DNA from: Planotetraspora phitsanulokensis
GTDB taxonomy: Bacteria; Actinomycetota; Actinomycetes; Streptosporangiales; Streptosporangiaceae
DNA length: 64,000 nucleotides
NCBI RefSeq assembly: GCF_016863295.1
Contig: NZ_BOOP01000046.1
Location: forward strand, 28,653 to 92,652
Direction: 5' to 3'
In this document: positions 35,820 to 44,899 of the stretch, piece after piece
How positions within the stretch are numbered: position 1 is the first letter of the stretch
Layout of the letters: each line of letters starts with the position of its first letter
Notes under the pieces: model-generated
What the model was told of the DNA's origin: nothing
Seen by the model: only the letters and a program-made list of their open reading frames with translations
Databases searched by the model: none
Position numbers and translations under genes: made by a program

Positions 35820-37168
35820 GAAAGCTCCTTCGACATGTCATGCCGGAACCGCAAGGTGGCGGCCAGCTCGGGGATCTCCTGGACGTGGCCGTGCATCGCC
35901 GGGTCGAGCCGTTCGCCCGCCAGCCGGATCAGCTCGCCGGCGTTCCACGGCTGCGTCCCGGACGTCTCCACGATCTTCTTGAGTACGGCCCTGGCCAGCC
36001 GGGGACCCCACGGTCTGGCCACACCGCCCAACATCATGATCATCTGTCCGTCGACGGGGTGCCGGGCGACCAGCTCGGCGGCCCTGGCGGACTGCTCCTC
36101 CGGCGGGAGCACGGCCAGCAGGTCGGTCAGCGGCTCGACCTCGAACAGGGCGCGGGCCCATCGCGGGTCGTGCTGGAGGATGGCCGCGCGGGTCCAGCCC
36201 ATCGCGACCTCCCGGGCCCAGTCACCGATCTTCGACTGGACGACGTCTTCCGGGCTCCGCCCCAGATGGCCGGTCCAGAAGGTCAGGGGCGTGCGGGCGA
36301 TCACCTGCTGCAGCCACCAGCCGCGCTGCGCCGTGCCCGCGGGGGGCCGGGGCCGCACGCCGTCGCGCTCCATCGTGCTGTCGCACGCCTTCGGCGGATC
36401 CGCTCGCAGGCCGCCGCCGTCCGCGACGAGGAGCCTGGCGGCCCGTCCGGCCATCCGCCGGGCCAGCCGCGACTCGGGGAGCCGCGTCAGAAGGTCTGCG
36501 GCTGCCTGGCGCACCTCCCGCCTGCGGTCGTCGAGCGCCGCCTCCAGGAACGGCTCGTCGTCCATGCCGAGACGCTCCGACAGGACGAGCACGAACGCCG
36601 CCCGGTCTTCGGGCGTCTCCTTCTCCCAGCCCTGTTCGAGCAGCTCACGAGCCTGACCGGGGGCGGTCGCGCGCAACGCGGTGAGGTAAACCCTCCGGTC
36701 GCCGCTGGTGCCGAACTCCCACACGTCGCCGGAGGGCAGGTCGGCCGCCTCGGCCAGGAGATAGCGCCACGAGGAGTTGAGCTCGGCGAGCCAACGGCCG
36801 CGGGCGCCGGTGAGCGCGCCCAAATGCGATCGGATCGACCGGTCGCGCGCGCCGAGGTCGAGGAGCCCGGGGATCAGGTGGGCGGGCACCCGCACACCGA
36901 TCGCCGCGGCCGCCTCCAGCCACTCGGGCAGCAGCCGCGCCTGGTCGCCTCCCAGCATGCGGGCGAGCCGGTCACCGGCGGCGCGGGAAGCGAGCGGGCG
37001 CGTCTCCTCCATTGCGGGCGCGGGCGGGCGGTCCGGGTGGGTCCGCCGGCCGGCCCGCGCCCGCACCACCTCCACGGCCGCGTGCTCCAGCACCTCGCCG
37101 GGAGACGCGGAACGGCGGTCGGCCCCCACCAGGGCGGTGGAGACCAGGTCCTCCCAGGACGTGCTCAC
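35816..37168 (-). CDS. DUF5691-family protein
   Basis: A 450-residue soluble protein I assign to DUF5691 from its opening TSWEDLVSTALVGADRR and its position in the cluster. It appears to be an all-helical, HEAT-like repeat protein (DRRREVRQAAADLLTRLPESRLARRMAGRAARLL). Conserved-looking segments are RGWWLQQVIARTPLTFWTGHLG and HPVDGQMIMMLGGVARPWGPRLARAVL. No catalytic motif is visible, so a scaffold or substrate-binding role is likely. The GTG start overlaps the SWIM gene stop (GTGA at 37168-37165) and its stop overlaps the MoxR start. Confidence 0.78.
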   Translation of the reverse strand: MSTSWEDLVSTALVGADRRSASPGEVLEHAAVEVVRARAGRRTHPDRPPAPAMEETRPLASRAAGDRLARMLGGDQARLLPEWLEAAAAIGVRVPAHLIPGLLDLGARDRSIRSHLGALTGARGRWLAELNSSWRYLLAEAADLPSGDVWEFGTSGDRRVYLTALRATAPGQARELLEQGWEKETPEDRAAFVLVLSERLGMDDEPFLEAALDDRRREVRQAAADLLTRLPESRLARRMAGRAARLLVADGGGLRADPPKACDSTMERDGVRPRPPAGTAQRGWWLQQVIARTPLTFWTGHLGRSPEDVVQSKIGDWAREVAMGWTRAAILQHDPRWARALFEVEPLTDLLAVLPPEEQSARAAELVARHPVDGQMIMMLGGVARPWGPRLARAVLKKIVETSGTQPWNAGELIRLAGERLDPAMHGHVQEIPELAATLRFRHDMSKELS

Positions 37169-38484
37169 AGCCGGACCACCTGGCTCTCCTCGTCCCATAC
37201 GGTCAGCGGGCGCGACCCGCGCGGCGTCCATTCGGCGGCGACCGTCACCGGGTGACCGCCGGACACGGCCAGCAGCCGCCAGAGCGCCCCGCCGGCCGGG
37301 TGCAGCGGGAGCCCGTTCCCGTCCTCGTCCATGAGGCTCTCCTTGGACGGGATCACGCCTTCGAGGACGACGGGCCAGGAGTCGGCCCACGGGTCGCCGG
37401 CCAAGACCTCGGCGATCCGGCCCGGCACCTGGGAGAGCCTCGTTCCGGCCGGGCGGGCGGCGGCCACCGGCCCGTGCCGCTCCGCGACGACCGCACGCAG
37501 CGGGGACGCCCCGGGGTAGTACGCCAGGCTTGCGTCGACGGCCGTCCCGGTGACGAGCGACGCGTCGAGGGCCTGGCCGATCGGCGCGAACGACAACACC
37601 AGCGCGACGCGGCCGGTCGCCCTGCCCTGCATCCAGATCCGGCGCGCGACCAGCCGATCCTGCTCCTCGTCCCTGCCGCCGACCACGTCCCATTCGTCCC
37701 TGACCCACGGCGTGGCGAGGACGTCCTCCCTGGTGATCGGGAATCCGACCCGTGACCGGACGGTCTCCGCGAGGCCCGCGGGAAGCTCGGCCGTCCGCCG
37801 ATGCGCGACGGCGAGCAGATGAATCAAGGCGTACTCCTCCAGCAGGAGGCCGGGCCAGTCCTCCTCGCCCAGCACGCGGGACAGCCGGGACACCGAGCCG
37901 GCGACTCCCGGCGCCTGCGCGTCCACGAGGCGCCTGCCGAGCTCGTCCCAGTCGGCGAGGCCGGTCTGCGGCGCACCCGCGATCCCCTGCGCGATCTGGT
38001 CGGTCAGCCAGCGCTCCAGCTCGGACAGACCGGCGCTCACCCTGGTCTCCCGCTGGGCGGAGCCACCCGAGGAGCGGGCCGCCTTCGCGGGTGCGCTCCG
38101 CTCCCGCCCGTCTCGCTTCTCCTGCTTCTCCTGCTTCTCCTGCTTGTCCGCCCGGCTGCGCCGTTGCTCGAGCCATTCGGCCGCCCATCCGGCGGGCTCG
38201 CCGCCGTCGGGCACTCCGTCCGACGCCCACAGCAGCAGGAGCCCCAGCGCGTGCTTGCAGGGGAACTTCCTGCTCGGGCAACTGCACTTGTAGGCCGGTT
38301 CGGACAGGTCGACGCACGCCCGGTACGGCGTGGCGCCACTGCCCTTGCACTCGCCCCAGACCACGTCGGGGAGGGCACCGCTGCCCGACCACTTCCCCGG
38401 CGCGCTCACACCGGTCGCCGCCTTCTGCGACGCCGCGTCGGGGGCCAGGGAGAGCACCTGGTCGCGGCTCCACCGTTCGATCAC
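37165..38484 (-). CDS. SWIM zinc-finger protein (YehQ-like)
   Basis: A 439-residue protein with one SWIM zinc finger near the N-terminus: C67-x-C69 and C76-x-H78 in YKCSCPSRKFPCKHALGLLLLWA. SWIM domains bind DNA or proteins. The middle (about 100-135) is a charged Lys/Glu/Arg-rich linker (DKQEKQEKQEKR). The C-terminal 290 residues are of unknown fold, ending with a probable beta-rich domain. I take GTG 38484 (MIERWSRDQVLSLAPDAAS); GTG 38493 is in frame. First gene of the coupled cluster, so its promoter lies in 38485-38668. Confidence 0.85.
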   Translation of the reverse strand: MIERWSRDQVLSLAPDAASQKAATGVSAPGKWSGSGALPDVVWGECKGSGATPYRACVDLSEPAYKCSCPSRKFPCKHALGLLLLWASDGVPDGGEPAGWAAEWLEQRRSRADKQEKQEKQEKRDGRERSAPAKAARSSGGSAQRETRVSAGLSELERWLTDQIAQGIAGAPQTGLADWDELGRRLVDAQAPGVAGSVSRLSRVLGEEDWPGLLLEEYALIHLLAVAHRRTAELPAGLAETVRSRVGFPITREDVLATPWVRDEWDVVGGRDEEQDRLVARRIWMQGRATGRVALVLSFAPIGQALDASLVTGTAVDASLAYYPGASPLRAVVAERHGPVAAARPAGTRLSQVPGRIAEVLAGDPWADSWPVVLEGVIPSKESLMDEDGNGLPLHPAGGALWRLLAVSGGHPVTVAAEWTPRGSRPLTVWDEESQVVRL

Positions 38485-38668
38485 GCGCCGCACACTAGCC
38501 ACTCCCGCCGACAAATCCGCAAAGCGTCGCGCAGGTAGCCGCACGATGTCGTCGATGCACCTGTCGGCGGAGTCATCGGGGCCGGCAGTGCGAGCGCGGA
38601 TCGTGCCGGCATGTGCGTTGCCGGGGGCGGCTACCGCGCAGGTGTCAGGGCAGCTTCCTAAGACGCGG

Positions 38669-40228
38669 TCAGTCCAACCGGCGCGTCGGCAGCGGGTCGC
38701 AGCGGGCATTGATGCAGGCCCCGGTCTCCAGATCGAACTCGAGGTTGTGACCCAGACAGCGCAGTTTCCCGTCCTCGACGATGCCTCCGATGGTCAGGTC
38801 GGCTCCCGCATGCGGGCAGTAGCGCGCGATCTCATACCTCTGACCGCCGTCCTCCACGACGATGCGCTCGGACTCGTCCCGCCCGGTTTCGTACGCCTCC
38901 ACGGCGTCGAGTGCCACGGCGTCGGCGAACTTGAGGAAGGTGATCAGATAGCTGTTGTGGACGTCGGGGTCACGATCGAGCTCGACCCGTAGCGAGAGGA
39001 AGAGGTCCTCCCAGCCCGCGCGCTCGGTCAGTACAGCGTCCACCCATCGTCCCGCGACCTTGATCTGGTATTCCACCCGGGCTGACGGGTCGGCGTGGAC
39101 CACATCGATCCCCTCGGGGGTGATGCGCACGTCCCAGAGTCCTCCGGCGTCGCCGCTGACCTCGAACCGCACGGTCATGTCAATGCGCGTCAGGAAATAC
39201 GGGCTCAGCATGCCCAGCTTGGCGAAATAGGCGGCGAACCGCTCATACAGATCGCCCTCCGGCTCCGGATGCTCGTCCTTGAAGTGGCGGATCTGTTCCG
39301 CGCGATCCTCCGCGTACCGCGCCAGATAGTCCTCGCGGCCCGTCGAGTAATCGAACTTGGCCGAGATCGGATCGCGCGTCACGGCACAGGTGTCCAGGTC
39401 GAGAGCGTCGCCCGGCCTGAAGTCCACCCACCGCTGCCGTGGAAGGTGCTCGCTCAGCCATGCGACCGCCGCCTCGGCGTCGATGAAGGCTCCGTCCTCT
39501 TGCCGCAGCACCCAGTTGTGCTGGAAGAGCTCGGGATCGAGGAAACACGGCGGCCCGGCGAACGGAACCGCGAGCTCCGGGCCCGTCGCGCGCACGAGCC
39601 GTTGGACTCCGCGGAGCTTGGCGACGCGCTTCTCCATCGCTATCCGGCGGATCTCGTCCGGAGGGTAGGCGTAGCACATCGGGTGCCAGGACGCACCCGC
39701 CGCCTGGAGCAGCATCAGATCGATGCGCCCTCCCACAAGATGCTTGGCTCGCCTCGCCTGTTCTGCGGTGAGCATCGCGTCGTTGCAGTTGAGCACCGCC
39801 CGCCCGGCCAGGGAGAACAGCAGTGCGGCGTCGTGGTAGCGCGGTGACGGCTCAGGAATCGCCATCACCCAGGCGCCGCTCTCTCCCAGCGGGTACTTCT
39901 CCCACGGCTCCAGTTCCGTGATGGGGTTCGCGCAGACGCCCGACAGCAGATCGCGGAAGATCGGCGCCGGATACCTCGGGATCAGTACGCGGGTCCGGCG
40001 CGGCAGCCGCTCTATGACGTGCGGATCGAAGTGGTCCGCGTGCTCGTGGGAGATCACCAGGTAGTCGACGTCGACCAGCCGCGTCAGGTCGAGGTGATCG
40101 TTCCTCGGGTACGGGAACCACGAGCCGAGGAAGGCTCCCGACGGGGAGAACCAGGGATCGACGAGAACCCTGAGACCTTCCGCTTCGATCGCCATTCCCG
40201 CGTGTCCCAGATAGGTGATGCCGGTCAC
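38669..40228 (-). CDS. MBL-fold/Rieske hydroxylase (NamH/CMAH-like)
   Basis: A 519-residue two-domain protein. The N-terminal half is a UlaG-like metallo-beta-lactamase fold with ISHEHADHFD (HEHADH at 61-66). The C-terminus is a Rieske [2Fe-2S] domain with C471-x-H473 and C491-x2-H494. This architecture and length match UDP-MurNAc hydroxylase NamH of mycobacteria and CMP-Neu5Ac hydroxylase, which hydroxylate an N-acetyl to N-glycolyl. I choose GTG 40228 (GGGGAG eight bases upstream) over a start at 40369. Substrate is inferred: an N-acyl sugar of the wall or a glycan. Confidence 0.75.
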   Translation of the reverse strand: MTGITYLGHAGMAIEAEGLRVLVDPWFSPSGAFLGSWFPYPRNDHLDLTRLVDVDYLVISHEHADHFDPHVIERLPRRTRVLIPRYPAPIFRDLLSGVCANPITELEPWEKYPLGESGAWVMAIPEPSPRYHDAALLFSLAGRAVLNCNDAMLTAEQARRAKHLVGGRIDLMLLQAAGASWHPMCYAYPPDEIRRIAMEKRVAKLRGVQRLVRATGPELAVPFAGPPCFLDPELFQHNWVLRQEDGAFIDAEAAVAWLSEHLPRQRWVDFRPGDALDLDTCAVTRDPISAKFDYSTGREDYLARYAEDRAEQIRHFKDEHPEPEGDLYERFAAYFAKLGMLSPYFLTRIDMTVRFEVSGDAGGLWDVRITPEGIDVVHADPSARVEYQIKVAGRWVDAVLTERAGWEDLFLSLRVELDRDPDVHNSYLITFLKFADAVALDAVEAYETGRDESERIVVEDGGQRYEIARYCPHAGADLTIGGIVEDGKLRCLGHNLEFDLETGACINARCDPLPTRRLD

Positions 40229-40475
40229 TGCCGCACTCCCCGGATCGGGCACACCGGCATCACGCCGTTGCCGCCATCTTGCGTAGGTGAAGTCCTGTGT
40301 CCGCCTGCCATCTCCGTCGATGCGCACAGCGTTGCGCTGCCACAGCCTTGCCCAGGCACCGCCGTCCACGACTCGATCGCCACCTCGATTGGCGTACGCA
40401 GCCGAAAGTTAGGACCGTCGTTTGCCGTGATCCGCTGGCCTGCTCCCGTCGGGGCCACGTGACATACTCACGATC

Positions 40476-43355
40476 GTGATGGCGCGAACGGGGCGAACCG
40501 CGCTGATCGGGCGTTCCGCGGAGCTCGACCAGCTGACAGGGGTGCTCGACGCCGCCGCCAGCGGGCTCGCGGGTGTCGCACTCGTCGGCGGCGACGCGGG
40601 CATCGGCAAGACCCGGCTCATCGCCGAGCTGTGCGAACGCGCCCGCCAGCGGGGTTTCGTCTCACTCGTCGGCCAGTGCGCGGAGCTCGGCGACGCGTTG
40701 CCGTACATGCCGCTGGCGGACGCCCTCCGCGGAGCCATGGCGGAGCCCGACGGCCCGGCGGCGCGGGCGATCAGGGCCCGGCCCGTCCTCGAGCGCCTCC
40801 TGCCGGGAGGCGACCCCGGCTCCGCCGACCTGACGACGGGTGCGCTCGCACAGCAACGGCTGTTCGGCTCGGTGCTCGACATGCTGGCCGAGGTCGCCTC
40901 CGAGCGGCCCGTCCTGTTCGTGGTCGAGGACCTCCACTGGGCCGACCACTCCACCCGCGACCTGCTGGTCTTCCTCACCCGCATGCTGCAGCGCGAACGC
41001 GTCTGCCTGGTCGGGACCTACCGGAGCGACGACCTGCACCGGCGTCATCCGCTGCGCCCCGTGCTGGTCCAGCTCCAGCGGCTGCCGCTGGTCACGTCCG
41101 TCGAGCTGCGCCCGCTCGGGAACGACTCCATGGCCGAATACCTGCTCGCCCTCGACGAGACCGACATCGGCGTGATCGGCGGCGTGGTGGAGCGGGCCGG
41201 GGGCAACCCGTTCTTCGCCGAGGAACTGCTGGCCGCCTCGGCCGACCACACCCGCCTTCCCGGCACGCTGTCCGATCTCCTGCTGGCCCGCGTGGAGTCG
41301 CTGCCCGACACGGCGGGACAGGTGCTCCGGGTCGCCGCCGTCGCAGGCCGCGGGGTCGGCCACGACCTGCTCCGCGACGCCACGGGCCTGGACGACCTGC
41401 CGCTCGAGGAGGCACTGCGCGAGATCGTCTCCCGCGGGCTGCTCACGGCCAGCAGGGACGGCTACGTCTTCCGCCACGCCCTGCTCCAGGAGGCCGTGTA
41501 CGACGACCTGCTCCCCGGTGAGCGGACCCGGCTGCACGCGACGTTCGCCGAGCTGCTGGCCGGGCGGGGGGACTCCCCTGCCGAGCTGGCCCACCACCAC
41601 CTGGCGAGCCACGACCTTCCGGGCGCGTTCAGGTCCTCGGTCGAGGCGGCCCGTCTGGCGGCCGAGCTGGGCGCCCCCGCCGAGGCGCACCGGCATTTCG
41701 AGCGGGCCCTCGAAATATGGGACAAGGTGGCCGACGCCGAGGATCTCGCCGGCGAGACGAGGGCGCGGCTCGCGCTGGACAGCGCCGCGGCGGCGGCCGC
41801 GAGCGGCGAGTACCGGAGGGCGATCTCCCAGCTCCAGGGGTTACGCCGGCTGGCCGACGATCCGGTCCTCATCGCCGAGACCGACGAGCGGATCGCCTAC
41901 TACCGCATCGACTCCGACGACGAGCTGGCGGGACTGGCGGAGACGGCTTGCGAGGCGGTGGACCTGGCACCCGAGAGCCCGCTGCTCGCCCAGGCCCTCG
42001 CCACCTACGCCCGCGTCCTGTGGCGGGCCTACCGGGTCGACGAGGCGATCGCCACCGCGACCCGGGCGCTGGCGGTGGCCCGGGCGACCTCGGCACGCGA
42101 CGCCGAGACGAGCGCGCTGGTCACCCTGGCCGTCATCGAGGAGACGACGGGGACGGCGGCGCGCGCCGCGGAGCTGTTGGCAGACGCCACCCGGCAGACG
42201 TCCGGCGACCTGTCGATCGACCTGCGCGCCTGCTTCACCGAAGCGCGCGTGCAGTACGAGCAGGGTCATCTCGTCGTGGCGGCCCGGTCCGCGGCGCGCG
42301 GCGTACGGCTGGCCCGCGAGAACGGCCTCATCTGGAGCACCTACGGGACCGATCTGCGGTTCCTCCAGTACCTGGTGCACTTCGCCGACGGCGACTGGGA
42401 CGCGGCCGAGCGGCTGGCGGGCGACTTCGGCATCCGGGTGGGCACGAGGGCGGAGGCGGTCCTGTCGTCCTTCGCCCTGTTCGTCGAGGTCGCCCGGGGC
42501 CGGTCGGCGGCCGCCGAGCGGCTGAGGTGGCTCGCCGGCTTCTGGTCCGACGAGCTCGTCAGCTACATGAGCCGCTGCCTGGCGGCCGAGCAGGCGCTGT
42601 GGCGAGGCGACCCGGAGGCCGCGCTCGAGCACGTCACCGCGGTCATGAACCTCATCGAGCCGTTCGATCCCGGCCTCATCCGGGTCGCGGCGACCGGCCT
42701 GTGGGCCCTCGCCGACCGGCGCGGAGACGGCGATCACGCCCTGGCGGACGACCTGGTCGAGCGTGCCCGGTGGGCCGCCGCCAACAGCCCCTCCGGCCCC
42801 CGGGCCGAGATCGGTCCCGAAGGCGGCGCCTGGCTGGCCCGGGCGGAGGCCGAGTGGCGCCGCGTCAGGGGCACGGCCGACCCGGCCGTCTGGCGCGAGG
42901 CCACCGAGGCGTTCGGGTTCGGCTTCGTCTACGAGGAGGCCCGGTCCCGGTGGCGGCTGGCGGAGGCCCTGCTCGAGGCGGGTGACCGGGAGGCCGCACA
43001 GGCCGAATGGGCCGCGGCGTCGGAGGTGGCCGACCGGCTGGGAGCCGAGCCGTTCCGGGGGGCCCTGGCCGAGCTGGGCCGCCGTGCCCGGTTCACCGAG
43101 GCGGGCCATGACTCCGGTGACCCCGGCGGGCCGCTCGCGACGCTGACCGGCCGGGAACGCGAGGTCCTCGCCCATGTCGCGGCGGGGCTGGCGAACCGGG
43201 AGATCGGTGAGCTCCTGTTCATCTCGCAGAAGACGGTCAGCGTGCACGTCTCCAACATCCTCGCCAAGCTCGGCGTGACCAGTCGTACCCAGGCCGCCGC
43301 GGTCGCCCACCGTGCCGGGATGGCCAACGACACGGGCGCCGGAAATACTGTGTAA
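40476..43355 (+). CDS. LuxR-family regulator, LAL type with AAA ATPase
   Basis: A 959-residue large ATP-binding LuxR regulator. The N-terminal ATPase has Walker [10 protein letters not shown] (38-46) and a Walker B-like [11 protein letters not shown]. The middle is helical TPR-like sequence with many Ala/Glu repeats. The C-terminal 60 residues are a LuxR helix-turn-helix ([45 protein letters not shown]). Such regulators sense small ligands or sugars and often activate nearby operons. Starts GTG 40476 or ATG 40479. The aldehyde dehydrogenase gene follows after 38 bases. Confidence 0.93.
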   Translation: MMARTGRTALIGRSAELDQLTGVLDAAASGLAGVALVGGDAGIGKTRLIAELCERARQRGFVSLVGQCAELGDALPYMPLADALRGAMAEPDGPAARAIRARPVLERLLPGGDPGSADLTTGALAQQRLFGSVLDMLAEVASERPVLFVVEDLHWADHSTRDLLVFLTRMLQRERVCLVGTYRSDDLHRRHPLRPVLVQLQRLPLVTSVELRPLGNDSMAEYLLALDETDIGVIGGVVERAGGNPFFAEELLAASADHTRLPGTLSDLLLARVESLPDTAGQVLRVAAVAGRGVGHDLLRDATGLDDLPLEEALREIVSRGLLTASRDGYVFRHALLQEAVYDDLLPGERTRLHATFAELLAGRGDSPAELAHHHLASHDLPGAFRSSVEAARLAAELGAPAEAHRHFERALEIWDKVADAEDLAGETRARLALDSAAAAAASGEYRRAISQLQGLRRLADDPVLIAETDERIAYYRIDSDDELAGLAETACEAVDLAPESPLLAQALATYARVLWRAYRVDEAIATATRALAVARATSARDAETSALVTLAVIEETTGTAARAAELLADATRQTSGDLSIDLRACFTEARVQYEQGHLVVAARSAARGVRLARENGLIWSTYGTDLRFLQYLVHFADGDWDAAERLAGDFGIRVGTRAEAVLSSFALFVEVARGRSAAAERLRWLAGFWSDELVSYMSRCLAAEQALWRGDPEAALEHVTAVMNLIEPFDPGLIRVAATGLWALADRRGDGDHALADDLVERARWAAANSPSGPRAEIGPEGGAWLARAEAEWRRVRGTADPAVWREATEAFGFGFVYEEARSRWRLAEALLEAGDREAAQAEWAAASEVADRLGAEPFRGALAELGRRARFTEAGHDSGDPGGPLATLTGREREVLAHVAAGLANREIGELLFISQKTVSVHVSNILAKLGVTSRTQAAAVAHRAGMANDTGAGNTV

Positions 43356-43393
43356 TCAGAACTCCAGGCAGGAAATCATTCCGGAGGTCAACG

Positions 43394-44899
43394 GTGACTC
43401 TGCAGATCGTTTCCGTCATCGGCGGCAAGGACGGCCCAGCAGGCACGCCGTACGCGTCGGTCAACCCGGCGCGGCCGGAGGAGACGGTCGCGACCGTCCA
43501 GCTGGCGGGCGCGGACGTGTTCGCCGACGCCTGCCGTACGGCCGCCGTGGCCCAGCGGGAGTGGGCCGCCGTCCCCGCGCCCGTGCGCGGCCGGGTGATC
43601 GCGTCGATCGGGCGGCTCGTCGAGGCCAACGCCGAGACGCTCGCGCGGCTGGTCACCCAGGAGATCGGCAAGCCGTACGCCGAGGCGCTGGGCGAGGTCC
43701 GCGAGATCGTCGACACCTGTGACTTCTTCCTCGGGGAGGGCCGCCGCCTCTACGGTCAGACGGTCCCGTCGGAGATGCCGGACAAGAGCCTGTTCACCTT
43801 CCGGGTGCCGGTCGGCGTCGCCGCGGTCGTCACCGCGGGGAACTTCCCCGTGGCCGTGCCGTCCTGGTATCTCGTGCCCGCCCTGCTGTGCGGCAACGCC
43901 GTGGTCTGGAAGCCCGCCGAGTACGCCGCGGCCTCCGCCCACGCGCTCTACCGGCTCTTCAACGCGGCGGGCCTGCCGGACGGCGTGCTCAACATCGTCT
44001 TCGCCGACGGCCCCCGCACCTACGAGGGTCTCGACAGGGCGCTCGGCGAGGGCACCGTCCACAAGGTGGGCTTCACGGGCTCCACCGCCGTCGGACGCAC
44101 CATCGGCGAGCTGTGCGGCCGTCACCTCCAGTCGCCCTGCCTCGAGCTGGGCGGCAAGAACCCCATGGTCGTCATGCCCGACGCCGACCTCGACCTCGCC
44201 GTCGAGGGCGCCCTGTTCGCCGGCTTCGGCACGGCGGGCCAGCGGTGCACGTCCCTCGGCACGGTGATCGCCCACGAGGACGTCCACGACGAGTTCGTGG
44301 CCCGGTTCGCGGCGGCCGTACGGTCCGCGAAGATCGGTGACCCGAACGGCGACGTGCTGTACGGCCCGATGCTCGACCACAAGTTCGCGGAGCGGTACGA
44401 GGAGTACCTGACCTGGATCGAGCCGCACCACACCGTGCTGCCCGGCCCGACGGGCCGCATGGAGGGCGACGGCCTCTTCTACCACCCGGTGATCGTCGAC
44501 GGGGTCCGTGCCGATGACCGGCTCTTCATGGAGGAGACGTTCGGCCCGATCGTGGGCGTGACGACCTTCTCCACCATGGACGAGGCGATCGAGCTGGCCA
44601 ACAGGCCCGGCTACGGGTTGTCGTCGTCGATCTACACGACCGACCCGCAGGCGGTCTTCCGCTTCAGGTCCGGCGTCTCGGCGGGCATGGTCAGCGTGAA
44701 CAACTCGACGTCGGGCGCGGAGGCCCACCTGCCGTTCGGCGGGAACGGCAAGTCGGGCAACGGCAGCCGGCAGAGCGGCATGTGGGTGCTCGACCAGTTC
44801 ACCCGCTGGCAATCGATGAACTGGGACTACTCGGGCCGACTGCAGAAGGCCCAGATGGACGTGACCGAGATCACGCCCGATCTGGGCTTCCGCCTCTGA
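43394..44899 (+). CDS. NAD(P)-dependent aldehyde dehydrogenase
   Basis: A 501-residue aldehyde dehydrogenase. The cofactor motif FTGSTAVG, the general-base Glu E251 in LELGGKNP and the nucleophile C285 in GQRCTS are present, as is the C-terminal PFGGNGKSGNG segment. The N-terminus and PAEYAAASAHAL resemble semialdehyde dehydrogenases (2-oxoglutarate semialdehyde, aminoadipate semialdehyde or piperideine-6-carboxylate). The exact substrate is unknown. GTG start with CCGGAGGT upstream. Its stop TGA abuts the stop of the convergent protease gene with no base between. Confidence 0.9.
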   Translation: MTLQIVSVIGGKDGPAGTPYASVNPARPEETVATVQLAGADVFADACRTAAVAQREWAAVPAPVRGRVIASIGRLVEANAETLARLVTQEIGKPYAEALGEVREIVDTCDFFLGEGRRLYGQTVPSEMPDKSLFTFRVPVGVAAVVTAGNFPVAVPSWYLVPALLCGNAVVWKPAEYAAASAHALYRLFNAAGLPDGVLNIVFADGPRTYEGLDRALGEGTVHKVGFTGSTAVGRTIGELCGRHLQSPCLELGGKNPMVVMPDADLDLAVEGALFAGFGTAGQRCTSLGTVIAHEDVHDEFVARFAAAVRSAKIGDPNGDVLYGPMLDHKFAERYEEYLTWIEPHHTVLPGPTGRMEGDGLFYHPVIVDGVRADDRLFMEETFGPIVGVTTFSTMDEAIELANRPGYGLSSSIYTTDPQAVFRFRSGVSAGMVSVNNSTSGAEAHLPFGGNGKSGNGSRQSGMWVLDQFTRWQSMNWDYSGRLQKAQMDVTEITPDLGFRL

